Source: Acidobacteriota bacterium (GTDB lineage: Bacteria > Acidobacteriota > Terriglobia > Terriglobales > Acidobacteriaceae). Taken from it: a stretch of DNA of 15,232 nucleotides. Where the stretch lies: positions 1-15,232 of the forward strand of contig JAJYAE010000070.1 in NCBI GenBank assembly GCA_021779695.1. The letters are read 5' to 3'. The position numbers and the translations under genes are program-made. Below, piece by piece: positions 1 through 8,500 of this stretch. Numbering within the stretch: the stretch's first letter is position 1; the number at the start of each line of letters is the position of its first letter. A model generated the notes under the pieces. It did no database searches. It worked only from the letters and a program-made list of their open reading frames with translations, and was not told the DNA's origin.

Positions 1-533
1 TGGGTCGAGCCGGTTTCGCCCAGGCGGGGAAAGATATTCGCGATGCTGTATGCATGCGCCTCTTGACGGACATCGGTCATCGCATCAAGGGCGAGAGTCA
101 CGTTGAAGCCCTGCTCGTAAGCGTGATGTGCAGTTGCCTCGACACCGCCCGACGTTGCCACTCCTGTTACGACGATCTGGGTGACGCCTTTTGCCTTGAG
201 TTGGGCTTCCAGATCGGTTGTTGCGAACGCTCCCCAACTGCGCTTCGTGACAACGATGTCGCTCGATTGCTGCCCTAACTCAGGCAGAAGTTCGGTCCAC
301 CCATCGGTGAAGGTTTGGCTGCTGCTGCGCGCGCCCTGTTCCGTACGTCCCGGCGCGCGCCCCGCTACATTGACCAGCACAACGGGCAGGCTGTTTTCGC
401 GAAAAGCATCGATCAATTTTCGAGTCCGCCGAACGATTCCGGAGAGCGGATGGACGAGCGGATAACCGGCTATGCCTTTCTGCAAGTCGACAACGATCAA
501 TGCAGTGACGGGATCGAGAATGGTTAGGGGCAT
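1..533 (-). CDS. Isochorismatase-like hydrolase, C-terminus cut by window edge
   Basis: Member of the isochorismatase-like (cysteine hydrolase) superfamily, probably a cytosolic small-molecule hydrolase of unknown substrate. The 177 visible residues include the N-terminal IVVDLQKG strand with candidate catalytic Asp16, the VVTKRSWGAF motif with Lys97, and the VTGVATSGGVEATA motif. The residue aligned with the usual nucleophilic Cys is Gly130, as in a Gly-bearing subset of the family, so amidase-type cysteine chemistry is unlikely. ATG at 533 is preceded by a strong GGAGG 7 nt upstream, which fixes the start. It lies 50 bp downstream of the MarR gene on the same strand and is probably co-transcribed with and controlled by it. 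The stop codon is outside the window; only the last few residues are probably missing. The family call is firm; the substrate is unknown. Confidence 0.88.
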   Translation of the reverse strand, partial: MPLTILDPVTALIVVDLQKGIAGYPLVHPLSGIVRRTRKLIDAFRENSLPVVLVNVAGRAPGRTEQGARSSSQTFTDGWTELLPELGQQSSDIVVTKRSWGAFATTDLEAQLKAKGVTQIVVTGVATSGGVEATAHHAYEQGFNVTLALDAMTDVRQEAHAYSIANIFPRLGETGST

Positions 534-583
534 TCCTTGTCCTCCGAAAACTCATTGGGCTTCTTTGAAGCAGGGCTGTGAGG

Positions 584-1036
584 TCAATCTTCAACGAGTT
601 TCGTCAGCAGTCCGAGGGCCGCGCGTAGCTTTTCCTGCTCATGAACAGAGAGCTTTAGCGCGACTCGCTTCGTGAGCCAGTCTTGCCTCGCGGCGCGACT
701 CTCCTTGAGCCACTTGAGGCATTTGGGGGTGAGAGACATCAGAGCTTGTCTGCCGTCGTTCGGGTCGGGAGCACCGTGGACGAGGCCTGCTTCCTGAAGC
801 GGCGTCATCACCGCGCTCATGGATTGCGGGCGCATGCCTTCGGCCCGAGCGAGACCGGATACCGTAGCCGTGCCGCCTTCTTCCAGGCGAAGCACAACGG
901 ATATCTGCGACGGCGTCAGGTCGCCGTGTTGCCCTTGTTCGCGGAGATACCGCTTGATTTTGCGGAATATCGTACGGACCTCAAACGCGATTGCGGAAGC
1001 GAGTTCGGTGTCAGAGGGAGAGGCAAGATGTCTCAC
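584..1036 (-). CDS. MarR-family transcriptional regulator
   Basis: Dimeric winged-helix DNA-binding regulator of 150 residues, the usual MarR length. The wHTH spans about residues 41-103, with the recognition helix near 68-84 (GMRPQSMSAVMTPL) and the beta-wing at 89-103 containing DPNDGRQALMSLT, the family's characteristic D-x-R wing. The flanking N- and C-terminal helices would form the dimer interface. There is one cysteine (Cys106), so redox sensing by a Cys pair is not supported. The start is GTG at 1036 with no recognisable Shine-Dalgarno sequence; an upstream in-frame TAG and the lack of alternatives leave it as the only sensible start. It precedes the isochorismatase-like gene by 50 bp. 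Repeats at 1056-1085 are probable self-operator sites. The ligand is unknown. Confidence 0.9.
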   Translation of the reverse strand: MRHLASPSDTELASAIAFEVRTIFRKIKRYLREQGQHGDLTPSQISVVLRLEEGGTATVSGLARAEGMRPQSMSAVMTPLQEAGLVHGAPDPNDGRQALMSLTPKCLKWLKESRAARQDWLTKRVALKLSVHEQEKLRAALGLLTKLVED

Positions 1037-1055
1037 TGAACAAGTGTCGCATATC

Positions 1056-1085
1056 TACAGTCCATCTGTAAAGTCTACCTGTAAA
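1056..1085 (-). promoter_or_regulatory. Probable MarR operator: tandem 13-bp repeats plus inverted repeat
   Basis: Two adjacent 13-bp direct repeats (1060-1072 and 1073-1085) match at 11 of 13 positions; read on the minus strand each begins TTTACAG and ends GAC. They overlap a perfect inverted repeat TACAG-N5-CTGTA at 1056-1070. The block ends 20 bp upstream of the MarR start codon, where an autorepressor would bind. No convincing sigma-70 promoter pair could be placed at good spacing. The operator function is inferred from position and symmetry. Confidence 0.5.
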
Positions 1086-1199
1086 TAATAACTACATAAA
1101 TGGCGGCACTTCGGCTGTGAGCGCCCGAGGAACAATACGTCACAGTGCGCTGCGAGAGCGGAGCATCGAGATCTATGGACGGGCAAGTTGCTGTAAACG

Positions 1200-1258
1200 G
1201 CCAACGCGCTCCCTTGGTCGAACGCGTCACGGGTGGCTCGACACAAGAGCGCGTTGGC
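1200..1258. repeat. Long imperfect hairpin, perfect 12-bp outer stem
   Basis: GCCAACGCGCTC at 1200-1211 is the exact reverse complement of 1247-1258. Within it, a second stem GTCGA (1217-1221) / TCGAC (1238-1242) closes a 16-nt loop after a 5/4-nt internal loop, giving a two-stem rod of 59 nt. No T-run follows on either strand, so it is not a classical intrinsic terminator. It could be a structured RNA, a transcript-end or processing structure for the membrane ORF on the minus strand, or an intergenic palindromic element. Only the base pairing is seen directly. Confidence 0.6.
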
Positions 1259-1369
1259 GACTTTCCGTCAAGGTGAAACGCGGAGTCCTGCTCCGTTATC
1301 CATTCTGCGGAAGTTGCTGACTTTATAGCGCGACCATAGGCGGTGATACGTCCCCGAATTCGATCCGCG

Positions 1370-1744
1370 CTACTTCAGAACGATCGTGGCCGGGAGATTT
1401 CCTTGGCTGCGCGATGCTATTGCTGTGGTGATTAGTCCCTCCATTGCCGCGGGTATTAGGACGAGAAGCACCGCAGGGGACGCCCAAACGGAAATGCAGC
1501 GCAGCGCCATAGCGCTCCAACAGATAGTCGCCCCTAGCCTTGTCCACTTGGCCGCAATCGCGGATGCAGGGACGAGCACAAACGCCAGCCACAGAACAAC
1601 CATGACGACCCCGCTTCTCAGATCGTGCACAGGATCTGCCCTAAAGGCCATCGTCATCACAGACACCCATCCACAGCCGAACGCAACCACTGCTGCTAGG
1701 AGCAGTAGAACCACATTACCAGCGCTGTACTTGGCGGTGAGCAT
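1370..1744 (-). CDS. Hypothetical small integral membrane protein
   Basis: An unrecognised 124-residue ORF whose composition looks like a real membrane protein: hydrophobic segments at about 7-31, 43-65 and 84-110, with a possible fourth near 70-83, separated by short loops containing charged residues. The ATG at 1744 has no clear Shine-Dalgarno sequence, which lowers confidence. An overlapping frame on the plus strand (1386-1757) is low in hydrophobic pattern and is regarded as the shadow. It is isolated, 333 bp from MarR and 358 bp from the lactonase, and flanked by the two long hairpins. No function can be assigned. Confidence 0.5.
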   Translation of the reverse strand: MLTAKYSAGNVVLLLLAAVVAFGCGWVSVMTMAFRADPVHDLRSGVVMVVLWLAFVLVPASAIAAKWTRLGATICWSAMALRCISVWASPAVLLVLIPAAMEGLITTAIASRSQGNLPATIVLK

Positions 1745-2102
1745 TCAAATACATTGAACTATCGCGAGCAAGTCTAACAAATCGAGAACGCGTAGGGGTT
1801 CTGTCTGTATTGTCGGCCACCGTTCCCTGTGGGTGAGGCCGGTCACCAAGGGCGACTGTGGCCGACCACACGCTCAGAACGAGGACTTTCGCCGGCCGCA
1901 CCATCTCAATGAGTGCCGCGAACTGTAGGCGATAATTGACAAGCCCGGTGGCCCAATAGGCCGCTAGAGACTGCTGCCCTCCGGCCTTGGCACGCAATGA
2001 GCGTACCCGATGTTTCTTTTTTGGGATGCTCCCTGACCCATACGTCGAGAGGATCAAGCAGAAGCAATGAACGGCATCTGGCGAGAGAAACTGGCCTGCA
2101 GT
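1745..2102. other. Intergenic stretch with one strong hairpin
   Basis: This 358-bp gap lies between the lactonase stop and the membrane ORF start. It contains the hairpin at 1812-1866. A 113-codon minus-strand frame (1716-2057) crosses it but has low-complexity, Arg-rich composition, runs through the hairpin, overlaps the membrane ORF start and matches no family known to me, so it is not called. No intrinsic terminator for the lactonase was found. Confidence 0.55.
1812..1866. repeat. Long imperfect hairpin, perfect 9-bp outer stem
   Basis: GTCGGCCAC (1812-1820) pairs perfectly with GTGGCCGAC (1858-1866). Inside, after a 4/5-nt internal loop, CCCT (1825-1828) pairs with AGGG (1849-1852), and after small bulges GGTGA (1832-1836) pairs with TCACC (1843-1847) around a GGCCGG loop. 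The nested pairing over 55 nt is far more than expected from a single chance palindrome. No T-run is present. The role is unknown; it could be a structured RNA or mRNA leader element upstream of the membrane ORF on the minus strand. Confidence 0.6.
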
Positions 2103-2993
2103 TCAGGGCAGACCAGCGTGGGGAACGGCCACCCGCGTAAACAGAATGGCAGAGCGATGGTGCCGGGCGGCCTCGGTGTGGTTTAAAGTAGGCGCAACGC
2201 AGGCGAAAAGCGTTCGGCCATCATCTCCTCCTAACATGCAAGCGAACGCGCACAGGCCATTTGTATTGAGTTCATCGAGTATTGCGCCCCCTTCGGCGAC
2301 ACGCACGAGCCGCTGCTTCATGACGTCGGCTACCCAGACCGCCCCTTCCGCATCGGCGCAGATTCCATCGGGTACAACATCTGCTTCGTCCATAATTCGT
2401 GCGACGTCTGTGGTTGCGGGAGGATTACCAAAGGCGGCCCAGATCCGCCGATTGGTCAGCACACCATTGGAGACGGTGAAGGAAGTAAGGCGATTGGCCA
2501 TTGTCTCGGCGATGATGAGCGTGCGCCCGTCCTGGGTGAGCACCGCTCCATTGGGAAACGCGAGATCATGAGCAGCAATCGCAGCCGTTCCATCCGGGGC
2601 GACAGAGATGAGCACTGTGGCGGAGGCAGGCGCGCCGCCGAAGAGGTCGAATCCGAAGTTGCCCACCCAAGCGCGACCTTCGTGGTCGACCAACATATCA
2701 TTGAGTTCGCCCGGGACAAGGGTCGCGAGGTCGACGTGCTCGACGATGGAGCCATCTCGCTCCCGCCGCAGTACTTTCCGTTCGCGCATGGAAGCGATCA
2801 GGAGCCGACCGTCGGGAAGGAAGCCAATTCCGGCAGGAAGGCCGGGCGTACGAGCGTAGGTTTCTCCTCCTCCATTGGCTGAAATTGCAAGTATGCGCCG
2901 AGTGTAGCGGTCGGAGACATAAAGTCGACCGTTACGCCATCGGGGGCACTCGGCGAACGAGAGACCATCAACGAGAGTGGTGAAGCCAGGCAT
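2103..2993 (-). CDS. SMP-30/gluconolactonase/LRE-family lactonase-like protein
   Basis: A six-bladed beta-propeller of the SMP-30/gluconolactonase family (296 residues, normal length), expected to be a metal-dependent lactone or ester hydrolase in the cytosol, as no signal peptide is seen. Candidate metal ligands are in the expected order: Glu15 in FAECPRW, Asn98 in ELNDM, Asn148 in FPNGA and Asp209 in VPDGICAD. The repeated strand pattern (NGRLYVSD, DGRLLIAS, EGRAWVGN, DGRTLIIAE, EGAVWVAD) matches propeller blades. The ATG at 2993 has only a weak GGAAG about 12 nt upstream. The SDR gene lies 150 bp upstream on the same strand, so they may form a transcription unit. Hydrolysis of a sugar acid or other hydroxy-acid lactone is inferred; the substrate is unknown. 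Confidence 0.9.
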   Translation of the reverse strand: MPGFTTLVDGLSFAECPRWRNGRLYVSDRYTRRILAISANGGGETYARTPGLPAGIGFLPDGRLLIASMRERKVLRRERDGSIVEHVDLATLVPGELNDMLVDHEGRAWVGNFGFDLFGGAPASATVLISVAPDGTAAIAAHDLAFPNGAVLTQDGRTLIIAETMANRLTSFTVSNGVLTNRRIWAAFGNPPATTDVARIMDEADVVPDGICADAEGAVWVADVMKQRLVRVAEGGAILDELNTNGLCAFACMLGGDDGRTLFACVAPTLNHTEAARHHRSAILFTRVAVPHAGLP

Positions 2994-3143
2994 CGTGAAG
3001 GACTTCTTCCAGCGCTCAAAAGCAGTGCGGTGCGCTCCAGGACAATCGGCCGTGCGATGAAGTCATTGGCGTCCAACTCACCGCTCCTTGCCTTCTTGCC
3101 ATCGTCGAATCCAAAGAGGGGCAATGTGTGGCAAATCGATCCC

Positions 3144-3998
3144 TCAAAAGTGGAACCCACCACCGCAAATCAACACCTCGCCGGTTACGTAATCCGACAA
3201 TGGCGAGCAGAAGAAGAGCACGGCGCCGGCCGCCTCTTCAGGGGTTCCCATCCGTCCCAACGGACAGGCGGCGGCGACAGAGTCGAGCACCTGCGGATGA
3301 ACGCCGACGGGAATCTGCTTCCCCGCCATCTGAATGCTTCCTCCGGCCCTGAGCGGCTGTGTCATCCGGGTCTCAATAAGGCCAAAGCCCACTGCGTTGA
3401 CATTGATGTTGTACCGCCCCCATTCCTTGGAAAGAGTCTTTGTCAGACCAATCACTGCGGATTTACCCGCAGAATATCCTGCCTGGCCGGGATTTCCATC
3501 CGTTCCGGAGATCGAGGTGATATTCACAACTTTGCGCATCACCCGTTTGCCTTCAGCAATCTCGCTTTTCGCGGTAGCGCGAAGGTATTCTGAAGCGGCT
3601 CGCAACAAGCGGAAGGGTGCGACCACATGAATATCCAGCATAGCGAGGAACTGATCGTCCGAGGTCTTTTGGATCACGCTATCCCAACTGAAGCCGGCAC
3701 AGTTCACGATGATATCGATTGCATGGAAGGACTGAAGTGCTTGCTCGACTATCTGCTGAGGATGCGCTGGATCCATCAAATCTCCGCAGACTAATGCGAC
3801 ATGCGCGGAGTTGGGAACGGAGAATTGTGTCTCGTGCAATGCTTCCTGATCGATATCGGCCGCAAGCACGCTGGCGCCTGCTGAAGCCAACTGCTGCACG
3901 ATGGCTCTTCCAATTCCGCCTCCGCCTCCCGTCACTATCGCGGCTTTACCGACGAGAGTGAATGGGGCTTGCGGCAGCCGAGCAGTTTCTCCGGTCAT
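3144..3998 (-). CDS. Short-chain dehydrogenase/reductase (SDR), FabG-like
   Basis: Classical NAD(P)-dependent SDR. Counted from the longer GTG start at 4058, it has the nucleotide-binding motif TGGGGGIG at 43-50, NCAG at 119-122, and catalytic Ser182, Tyr195 and Lys199 with the usual 12-residue Ser-Tyr gap, followed by NVNAVGFGLIETRM. A charged insertion (about 160-176) before the catalytic Ser is longer than in FabG itself. The ATG at 3998 (284 residues) is preferred because AAGGAG lies about 11 nt upstream and it leaves a normal N-terminal length; the GTG at 4058 has no ribosome site. Asp68 and Asp70 at the end of strand 2 suggest NAD rather than NADP. It probably oxidises or reduces a hydroxyl/keto group in the same pathway as the lactonase. 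Confidence 0.9.
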   Translation of the reverse strand: MTGETARLPQAPFTLVGKAAIVTGGGGGIGRAIVQQLASAGASVLAADIDQEALHETQFSVPNSAHVALVCGDLMDPAHPQQIVEQALQSFHAIDIIVNCAGFSWDSVIQKTSDDQFLAMLDIHVVAPFRLLRAASEYLRATAKSEIAEGKRVMRKVVNITSISGTDGNPGQAGYSAGKSAVIGLTKTLSKEWGRYNINVNAVGFGLIETRMTQPLRAGGSIQMAGKQIPVGVHPQVLDSVAAACPLGRMGTPEEAAGAVLFFCSPLSDYVTGEVLICGGGFHF

Positions 3999-4307
3999 CG
4001 TCGCCCATTCTCCTTCAGAGCCAACCGATTGGCTTTCGCAATCAGTAGCCATAACCACAGGAACTACACAGAGGCTCGAAGTTGCAATTTCGCTTGATCC
4101 AGTTCGCCGGGTTAGACAAGTTCCTCCATCTCGATTTCGTCAGGTTGAGGCTACCTTTGTGGCAAAGATAGCGTCACGGCGAGCTTCTCCTTCACGCACG
4201 AATCGTGAGAACTGCACGCAAACAAATAAACGCACATCACCGCGCGCGCGAGCACATATCGCCGCGCTGCTGGAGATCTGAAAATTCTTCCCAAAGGAAT
4301 CCTACTT
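3999..4307. promoter_or_regulatory. Divergent intergenic region between SDR and AraC regulator
   Basis: These 309 bp separate the divergent SDR and AraC genes and should hold both promoters. An 11-bp palindrome CACGA-A-TCGTG lies at 4197-4207, nested in a wider inverted repeat TCACG (4192-4196) / CGTGA (4204-4208). It sits about 100 bp from the AraC start and 190 bp from the SDR start, a plausible regulator site. No clear sigma-70 promoter was identified. The function is inferred from position. Confidence 0.35.
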
Positions 4308-5399
4308 GTGCATAATGAAATGCCGGAGGTTCGATTCGGACACAAGCAGGTCTGTTTCGGACATTCGCCGCATATGATGCAACTTCCCCTTTGGAACGAA
4401 AAGCGATACTCGCCCTACAAGCTGACCGCTCTTGTCGAAGTCCTCCGGGAGCAGGGAATAACACCCGATGCGAGCTTGTCAGGCACCGGTTTGTCCTCGG
4501 AGAGCCTTGCGCGGCCGCAGACCCTGACATCCATTCGCCAATACATCACGGTCTGCCAGAATGCCTTGAACCTTTCCAAAGATCCGGAGACGCCTTTCCG
4601 GGTAGGCAGCCGGATTCCGTTGTCCGCCTATGGCATGTATGGATTCGCGCTGGTATGCAGCCCGACGATCCGTGAGTATTTCCAGGTAGCAGTGAAATAC
4701 CACCGTCTGGCAACGCCACTGCTATCAATGTTATGGCGCGAAGAAAAGGAATCGGTTTCCTGGGTCCTCACAATGAATCCGGCAATCAGCTACCCTAACT
4801 CGCTGGTGCGCTTCATTCTTGAGCAGCAGCTAACGCAGTTAGCAACGCATTTAAAGACAGTGGTGGAGCCCGATCGGTGCCGGCCGCTCTGCGCCTCGCT
4901 CCCCTATGCAGCTCCGCGTCATTTGCATCTTTATCGGCGCTATCTCGGATGCGACCTGCGGTTCGATCGTCCCCTTTGCGAGCTCACTTACCCAAAGTCC
5001 ATCCTCTCCGAGCAGCCGTACATGGCGCACCGCCTTACTTCCAAGCTCATGCGCGATACGTGCGACCGCATCCTTGGCGAGGTGAAGACATCTACCGGTG
5101 TGGCTGGCGAAGTCTATCAGATCATTGCGTCGACTCCCGGGCACTCGCCCACGATGGAGATGGTTGCAAAACAGCTAGCGACCACTGTGCGGACGTTGCA
5201 CCGCAAACTCCTTTCCGAATCTGTTTCGTTTACACAGATACTCGATGATGTCCGCTGCAACCTCGCCAAGGAATATCTCCGCTCGACGAACCTTAGCATG
5301 GAAGATATTTCAGAGCTCGTAGGGTTTAGTGAAGCTGCGAACTTCCGGCATGCGTTCCGCAGATGGACGGGGAGTACGCCAGCGAATTTTCGCCAGTGA
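4308..5399 (+). CDS. AraC-family transcriptional regulator (OruR/ArgR-like architecture)
   Basis: Regulator of 363 residues with an N-terminal ligand-binding region of the Arabinose_bd type (about 45-235) and a C-terminal AraC double HTH (about 282-363). The second HTH is a clear match: LSMEDISELVGFSEAANFRHAFRRWTG ends near residue 355 (given here in part as positions 330-356), followed by STPANFR. The first HTH covers MEMVAKQLATTVRTLHRKL. The start is GTG at 4308, with AAAGGA about 8 nt upstream; an in-frame ATG at 4320 is the alternative. It is divergent from the SDR/lactonase pair and convergent with the TonB receptor. The natural inference is that it controls the SDR/lactonase genes and perhaps the BKACE-esterase genes; the effector is unknown. 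Confidence 0.92.
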   Translation: MHNEMPEVRFGHKQVCFGHSPHMMQLPLWNEKRYSPYKLTALVEVLREQGITPDASLSGTGLSSESLARPQTLTSIRQYITVCQNALNLSKDPETPFRVGSRIPLSAYGMYGFALVCSPTIREYFQVAVKYHRLATPLLSMLWREEKESVSWVLTMNPAISYPNSLVRFILEQQLTQLATHLKTVVEPDRCRPLCASLPYAAPRHLHLYRRYLGCDLRFDRPLCELTYPKSILSEQPYMAHRLTSKLMRDTCDRILGEVKTSTGVAGEVYQIIASTPGHSPTMEMVAKQLATTVRTLHRKLLSESVSFTQILDDVRCNLAKEYLRSTNLSMEDISELVGFSEAANFRHAFRRWTGSTPANFRQ

Positions 5400-5495
5400 A
5401 CTGCCTCGCAGCGCTCGCCACGAGCTTTGATCGAGGGCACGATATTTGGCCGCCACTCCGGACAGGAGGGCGTCCTTTCAAGTCCTGCGTCGTGC

Positions 5496-5514
5496 CAAGG
5501 CGATGAAGGCCTTG
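5496..5514. terminator. Weak candidate hairpin between convergent genes
   Basis: CAAGGC (5496-5501) and GCCTTG (5509-5514) form a 6-bp stem with a 7-nt loop in the 152-bp gap between the convergent AraC and TonB receptor genes. The location suits a shared transcript end, but there is no T-run on either strand and the stem is short. Nothing else is seen in the gap. Confidence 0.2.
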
Positions 5515-5551
5515 CATTGTCGCGTCACCTATTCGGAAGGATTCGCGATCG

Positions 5552-8500
5552 CTAGAACGAATACCTCAGCGAGAATTGGATGACCCTTGGGTTGGTACTC
5601 ATCGCCGTAATGTATCCAAAAGCAGACGGCGTGGGAGTGTAGCTCAAGCCAGGTTCCGCAAATGTTGGGTGATTGAAGGCATTAAAGAAGTCCGCACGAA
5701 ATCTTGCGGTGGCCGCTTCCTTAGGCCAATGCACCGCGACGCTTTTGGCGAGCGCGATATCAGCAACGTCCTGATCGGGCGTCCGAAGCACGCCGTTTGG
5801 AGTGTTTCCAAAATCGGTTCCCTTGCCGTCATCACCGATCACCGCTGGAGTGGAGAGGCAGGCTTTGTTTATCCACCCAGTTAACGCTCGGTGACCGTCG
5901 GAGCCCTTGGTTGGCAGATCCTTTGCGGTGCAACCCTGAGCAAAGCTCGCGCGATCGGAGGTTTCCCCGTAAACGTTGTTGGCGTTGGTGTAGTTAATCG
6001 CGACCTGATGACCGTCCTGAAGAAGAGTAGCGGTTGAAGCTGTCCAGCCCCCCAGCGCGTTTGCCAAAAAACGATTCGAGGTCGACAGTGTGGGAAGTTG
6101 ATAAACCAGCGAGAGTACGAAGCGCAAAGGCCGGATGTTTTCGTCGGGGCCATATCCGGCGCGCAGGTTGTTCTGATCACCTGTTGGACCGGTGCTGTTT
6201 GTTCCGGTGGAAAAATCCGGTATTGGGGAGAGCAATCGCGCCCAGGTGAAGGAAGCCTGGTACTGCAGGTTATGTTTCCATTGCTGCGATAGCGATGCCT
6301 GCAGGGCATTGTACCAGGCCTCGTTGCCAGTTCGCCATTGCCACATTGTGTTCGTCTCCCATCCCAGATACGGTTTGCGGAAGTTGATATTCGCAACTGT
6401 ATTTGTGGTAACGCCTCGAATCGGGTGCCCTGGAGAAGCAAAGTTCGCCTGATTCATCGAATCACCCATGATGAGATGCAGGTCGCGTGCTCCGGCGTAA
6501 GTGACGTCGAGAATTGCGCCGCCCGCAATCCTGGATTGCAGACCAAGGCTGAAGTGATAGGTCGTTGGAGGGCGCCAGTTCATCGCAAAAGCAGCCATGG
6601 TGAATTCGGTGTCTGGATCGCCCGTGGGATTACCGTTTGCGTCTACGGCGCCCTGGTAAGGAATCCATTGCGGAAACGCTCCCGGATTCGGCATGGGAGC
6701 GGCATCGCTTGCAGCGCCATTGGCCGGTCCTACATTGAATGCCCACTGACCGAACGGAGCGGAGGCGGACATCTGCAGATTCATTTGGCCCTCTGGCGTG
6801 GTGTGATAGGCTCCCGCTCCTCCGCGAAGCAGGAACCGGTCAGAGCCCGGCAGCAGCCACGCGAAACCCAGGCGTGGGTTCCACACATTCTGCAGGTTGC
6901 CATTGAATCCGAAGGTGTTCTTTCCCTGTTCCACCCCGGTGGGCAGAGGTGTGGGACCGATGTAGTTGGACGCCACCAGCAGGCCCTGAAGGCTGCCGCC
7001 GGCCGGCGGATTGGGGTTCACATGTGCCAAATCCACGTTACCTCCCATTCCATTGGCAACACCAAGGTCGCCAATATGCTCAAAACGCACGCCGAGATTC
7101 AGTGTGAGACGGTTCGCTATCTTGTAATCGTCCTGGATATAGCTATCGGCATCCTTATAGCGCCAGTCGCGCGCAAAGTTCCCCAGGCCTTGCAATGACT
7201 CGTAGATGTTGCTGTACCCGGATCCGTAGATGTTGGACTGCCCGAGCAGGAAATCCGCCCAGGTGAGCGGAATCATATAGGCCTCGAAGATGAACTTCGA
7301 CATGTCATCGCGGCCGTAGGCGAAGGCTCCGCCGAAAGTGAACTGGTGCTTTCCCTTGCTCCACGACAATGCATCGCTGATGTTGTATTCGTTCTCTCCG
7401 AAAGCCGTCGCTGAGGTAGTGCCCGTCTGGAATCCATCCAGGGCAATGTCAATATTTGGATAAGCGTCTTCCTGGGCCGGAACCTTCATGCCCAGGCTGG
7501 AGAAGGTGAAGGCATTGTGGTAGTACATGTTGAAGACCGATCTATGGAAGCCGATCAGAAACTGATTCACCATCGCAGGGCTCAGAGCGTACGTGTCTCC
7601 GACGGACACCACATCGAACCGCGTCGGGATAAAGAGCGGATTTCCGAGGGTCTGGTACAACACTGTCTGATCCATCAGGCCGCTCTCGCCGAAATAGCGA
7701 ATCGCAATTCTGTTGCGGTCGGATCGAATGTAATCGGCATTCGTCATCCATTGGTTTTCATTGAAAAAGCCGGGCTGGCTCAACGACGCAGTGCCTTGCA
7801 CCTCGAGGCCTTTCGAGGTGTCAATTGTTTGTGGATTCGGGATCATGTACTGGCCGTTGGGCAGCTTAACGTTGAATAGAGCCAACGCTTGCGGGGTGAT
7901 ATTCGAGCCATCTGGCTCGACCGTTCCACCGAAGGGGCCGAGGTAACCAACGTCGCCCCCAAACACCTTGCCCAATCCCGCAGCCGACCGGTCGTTGGTG
8001 AGCGGAGGAAGCTGAACAACCTTGTGGGTCGAGGGATCAACCCCGTTCAGTTGCCGTGTCCCCTGCCATGAACCAAAGAGTTCGAATTTGTTTCTGATCA
8101 CCGGTCCGCTCGCGGTCAGGCCAAATTGATTTTGTCGCAGAACTCCTCTTGGAGCACCTGCGTTCTTGGTGAACCAGTCATTGGCATTCAGTACTTCATT
8201 CCGGAAGTACTCGAACATCGTCGCGTGATAATCGTTAGTACCGCCTTTCGAAATCAAGTCGACGTCGGCGCCGGCATCGCGCCCTGTAGTGGCGTCGTAC
8301 TGGGCCGTCTGCACCTTAAATTCCTGGATGGTGTCAGGATTGGGCACCGGGATTCCCGCCGAATAGAACATCGAACTCTGCATGTCGTTCACTGACATCC
8401 CGTTCATTTCGAAATTGTTATCGGTTGAGCTGGCTCCCTGGGCCATGATGCTTCCGCTACCGGGAAGCGCGGCCAATGCGCCGCCGCCCCTTCCCAGATT

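Larger units (their letters stand above)
1037..1369. other. Intergenic stretch upstream of MarR, with operator and long hairpin
   Basis: This 333-bp gap separates the orphan membrane ORF from the MarR gene. It holds the tandem-repeat operator at 1056-1085 and the hairpin at 1200-1258. The short reading frames here overlap one another on both strands, lack ribosome sites and resemble no known protein, so none is called. Confidence 0.6.

Noticed and set aside
1386..1757. 123-codon plus-strand frame opposite the membrane ORF
   Set aside because: The opposite strand has a clear transmembrane pattern; this frame is Thr/Ala/Ser-rich with no structure visible.
2019..2032. T-run followed by GGGA-TGC-TCCC, considered as a terminator
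   Set aside because: The T-run precedes rather than follows the short 4-bp stem on the plus strand, and on the minus strand it becomes an A-run, so it fits neither direction.
1716..2057. 113-codon minus-strand frame in the gap after the lactonase
   Set aside because: No family resemblance, overlaps the start of the better membrane ORF and runs through the 1812-1866 hairpin.
2798..3163. 121-codon minus-strand frame bridging the lactonase and SDR genes
   Set aside because: It overlaps both firmly identified genes in another frame and resembles nothing known to me.
6338..7198. 286-codon open frame on the plus strand, antisense to the TonB receptor
   Set aside because: It lies wholly within the receptor gene, has no recognisable domain or ribosome site and a composition expected of an antisense shadow in GC-rich DNA.
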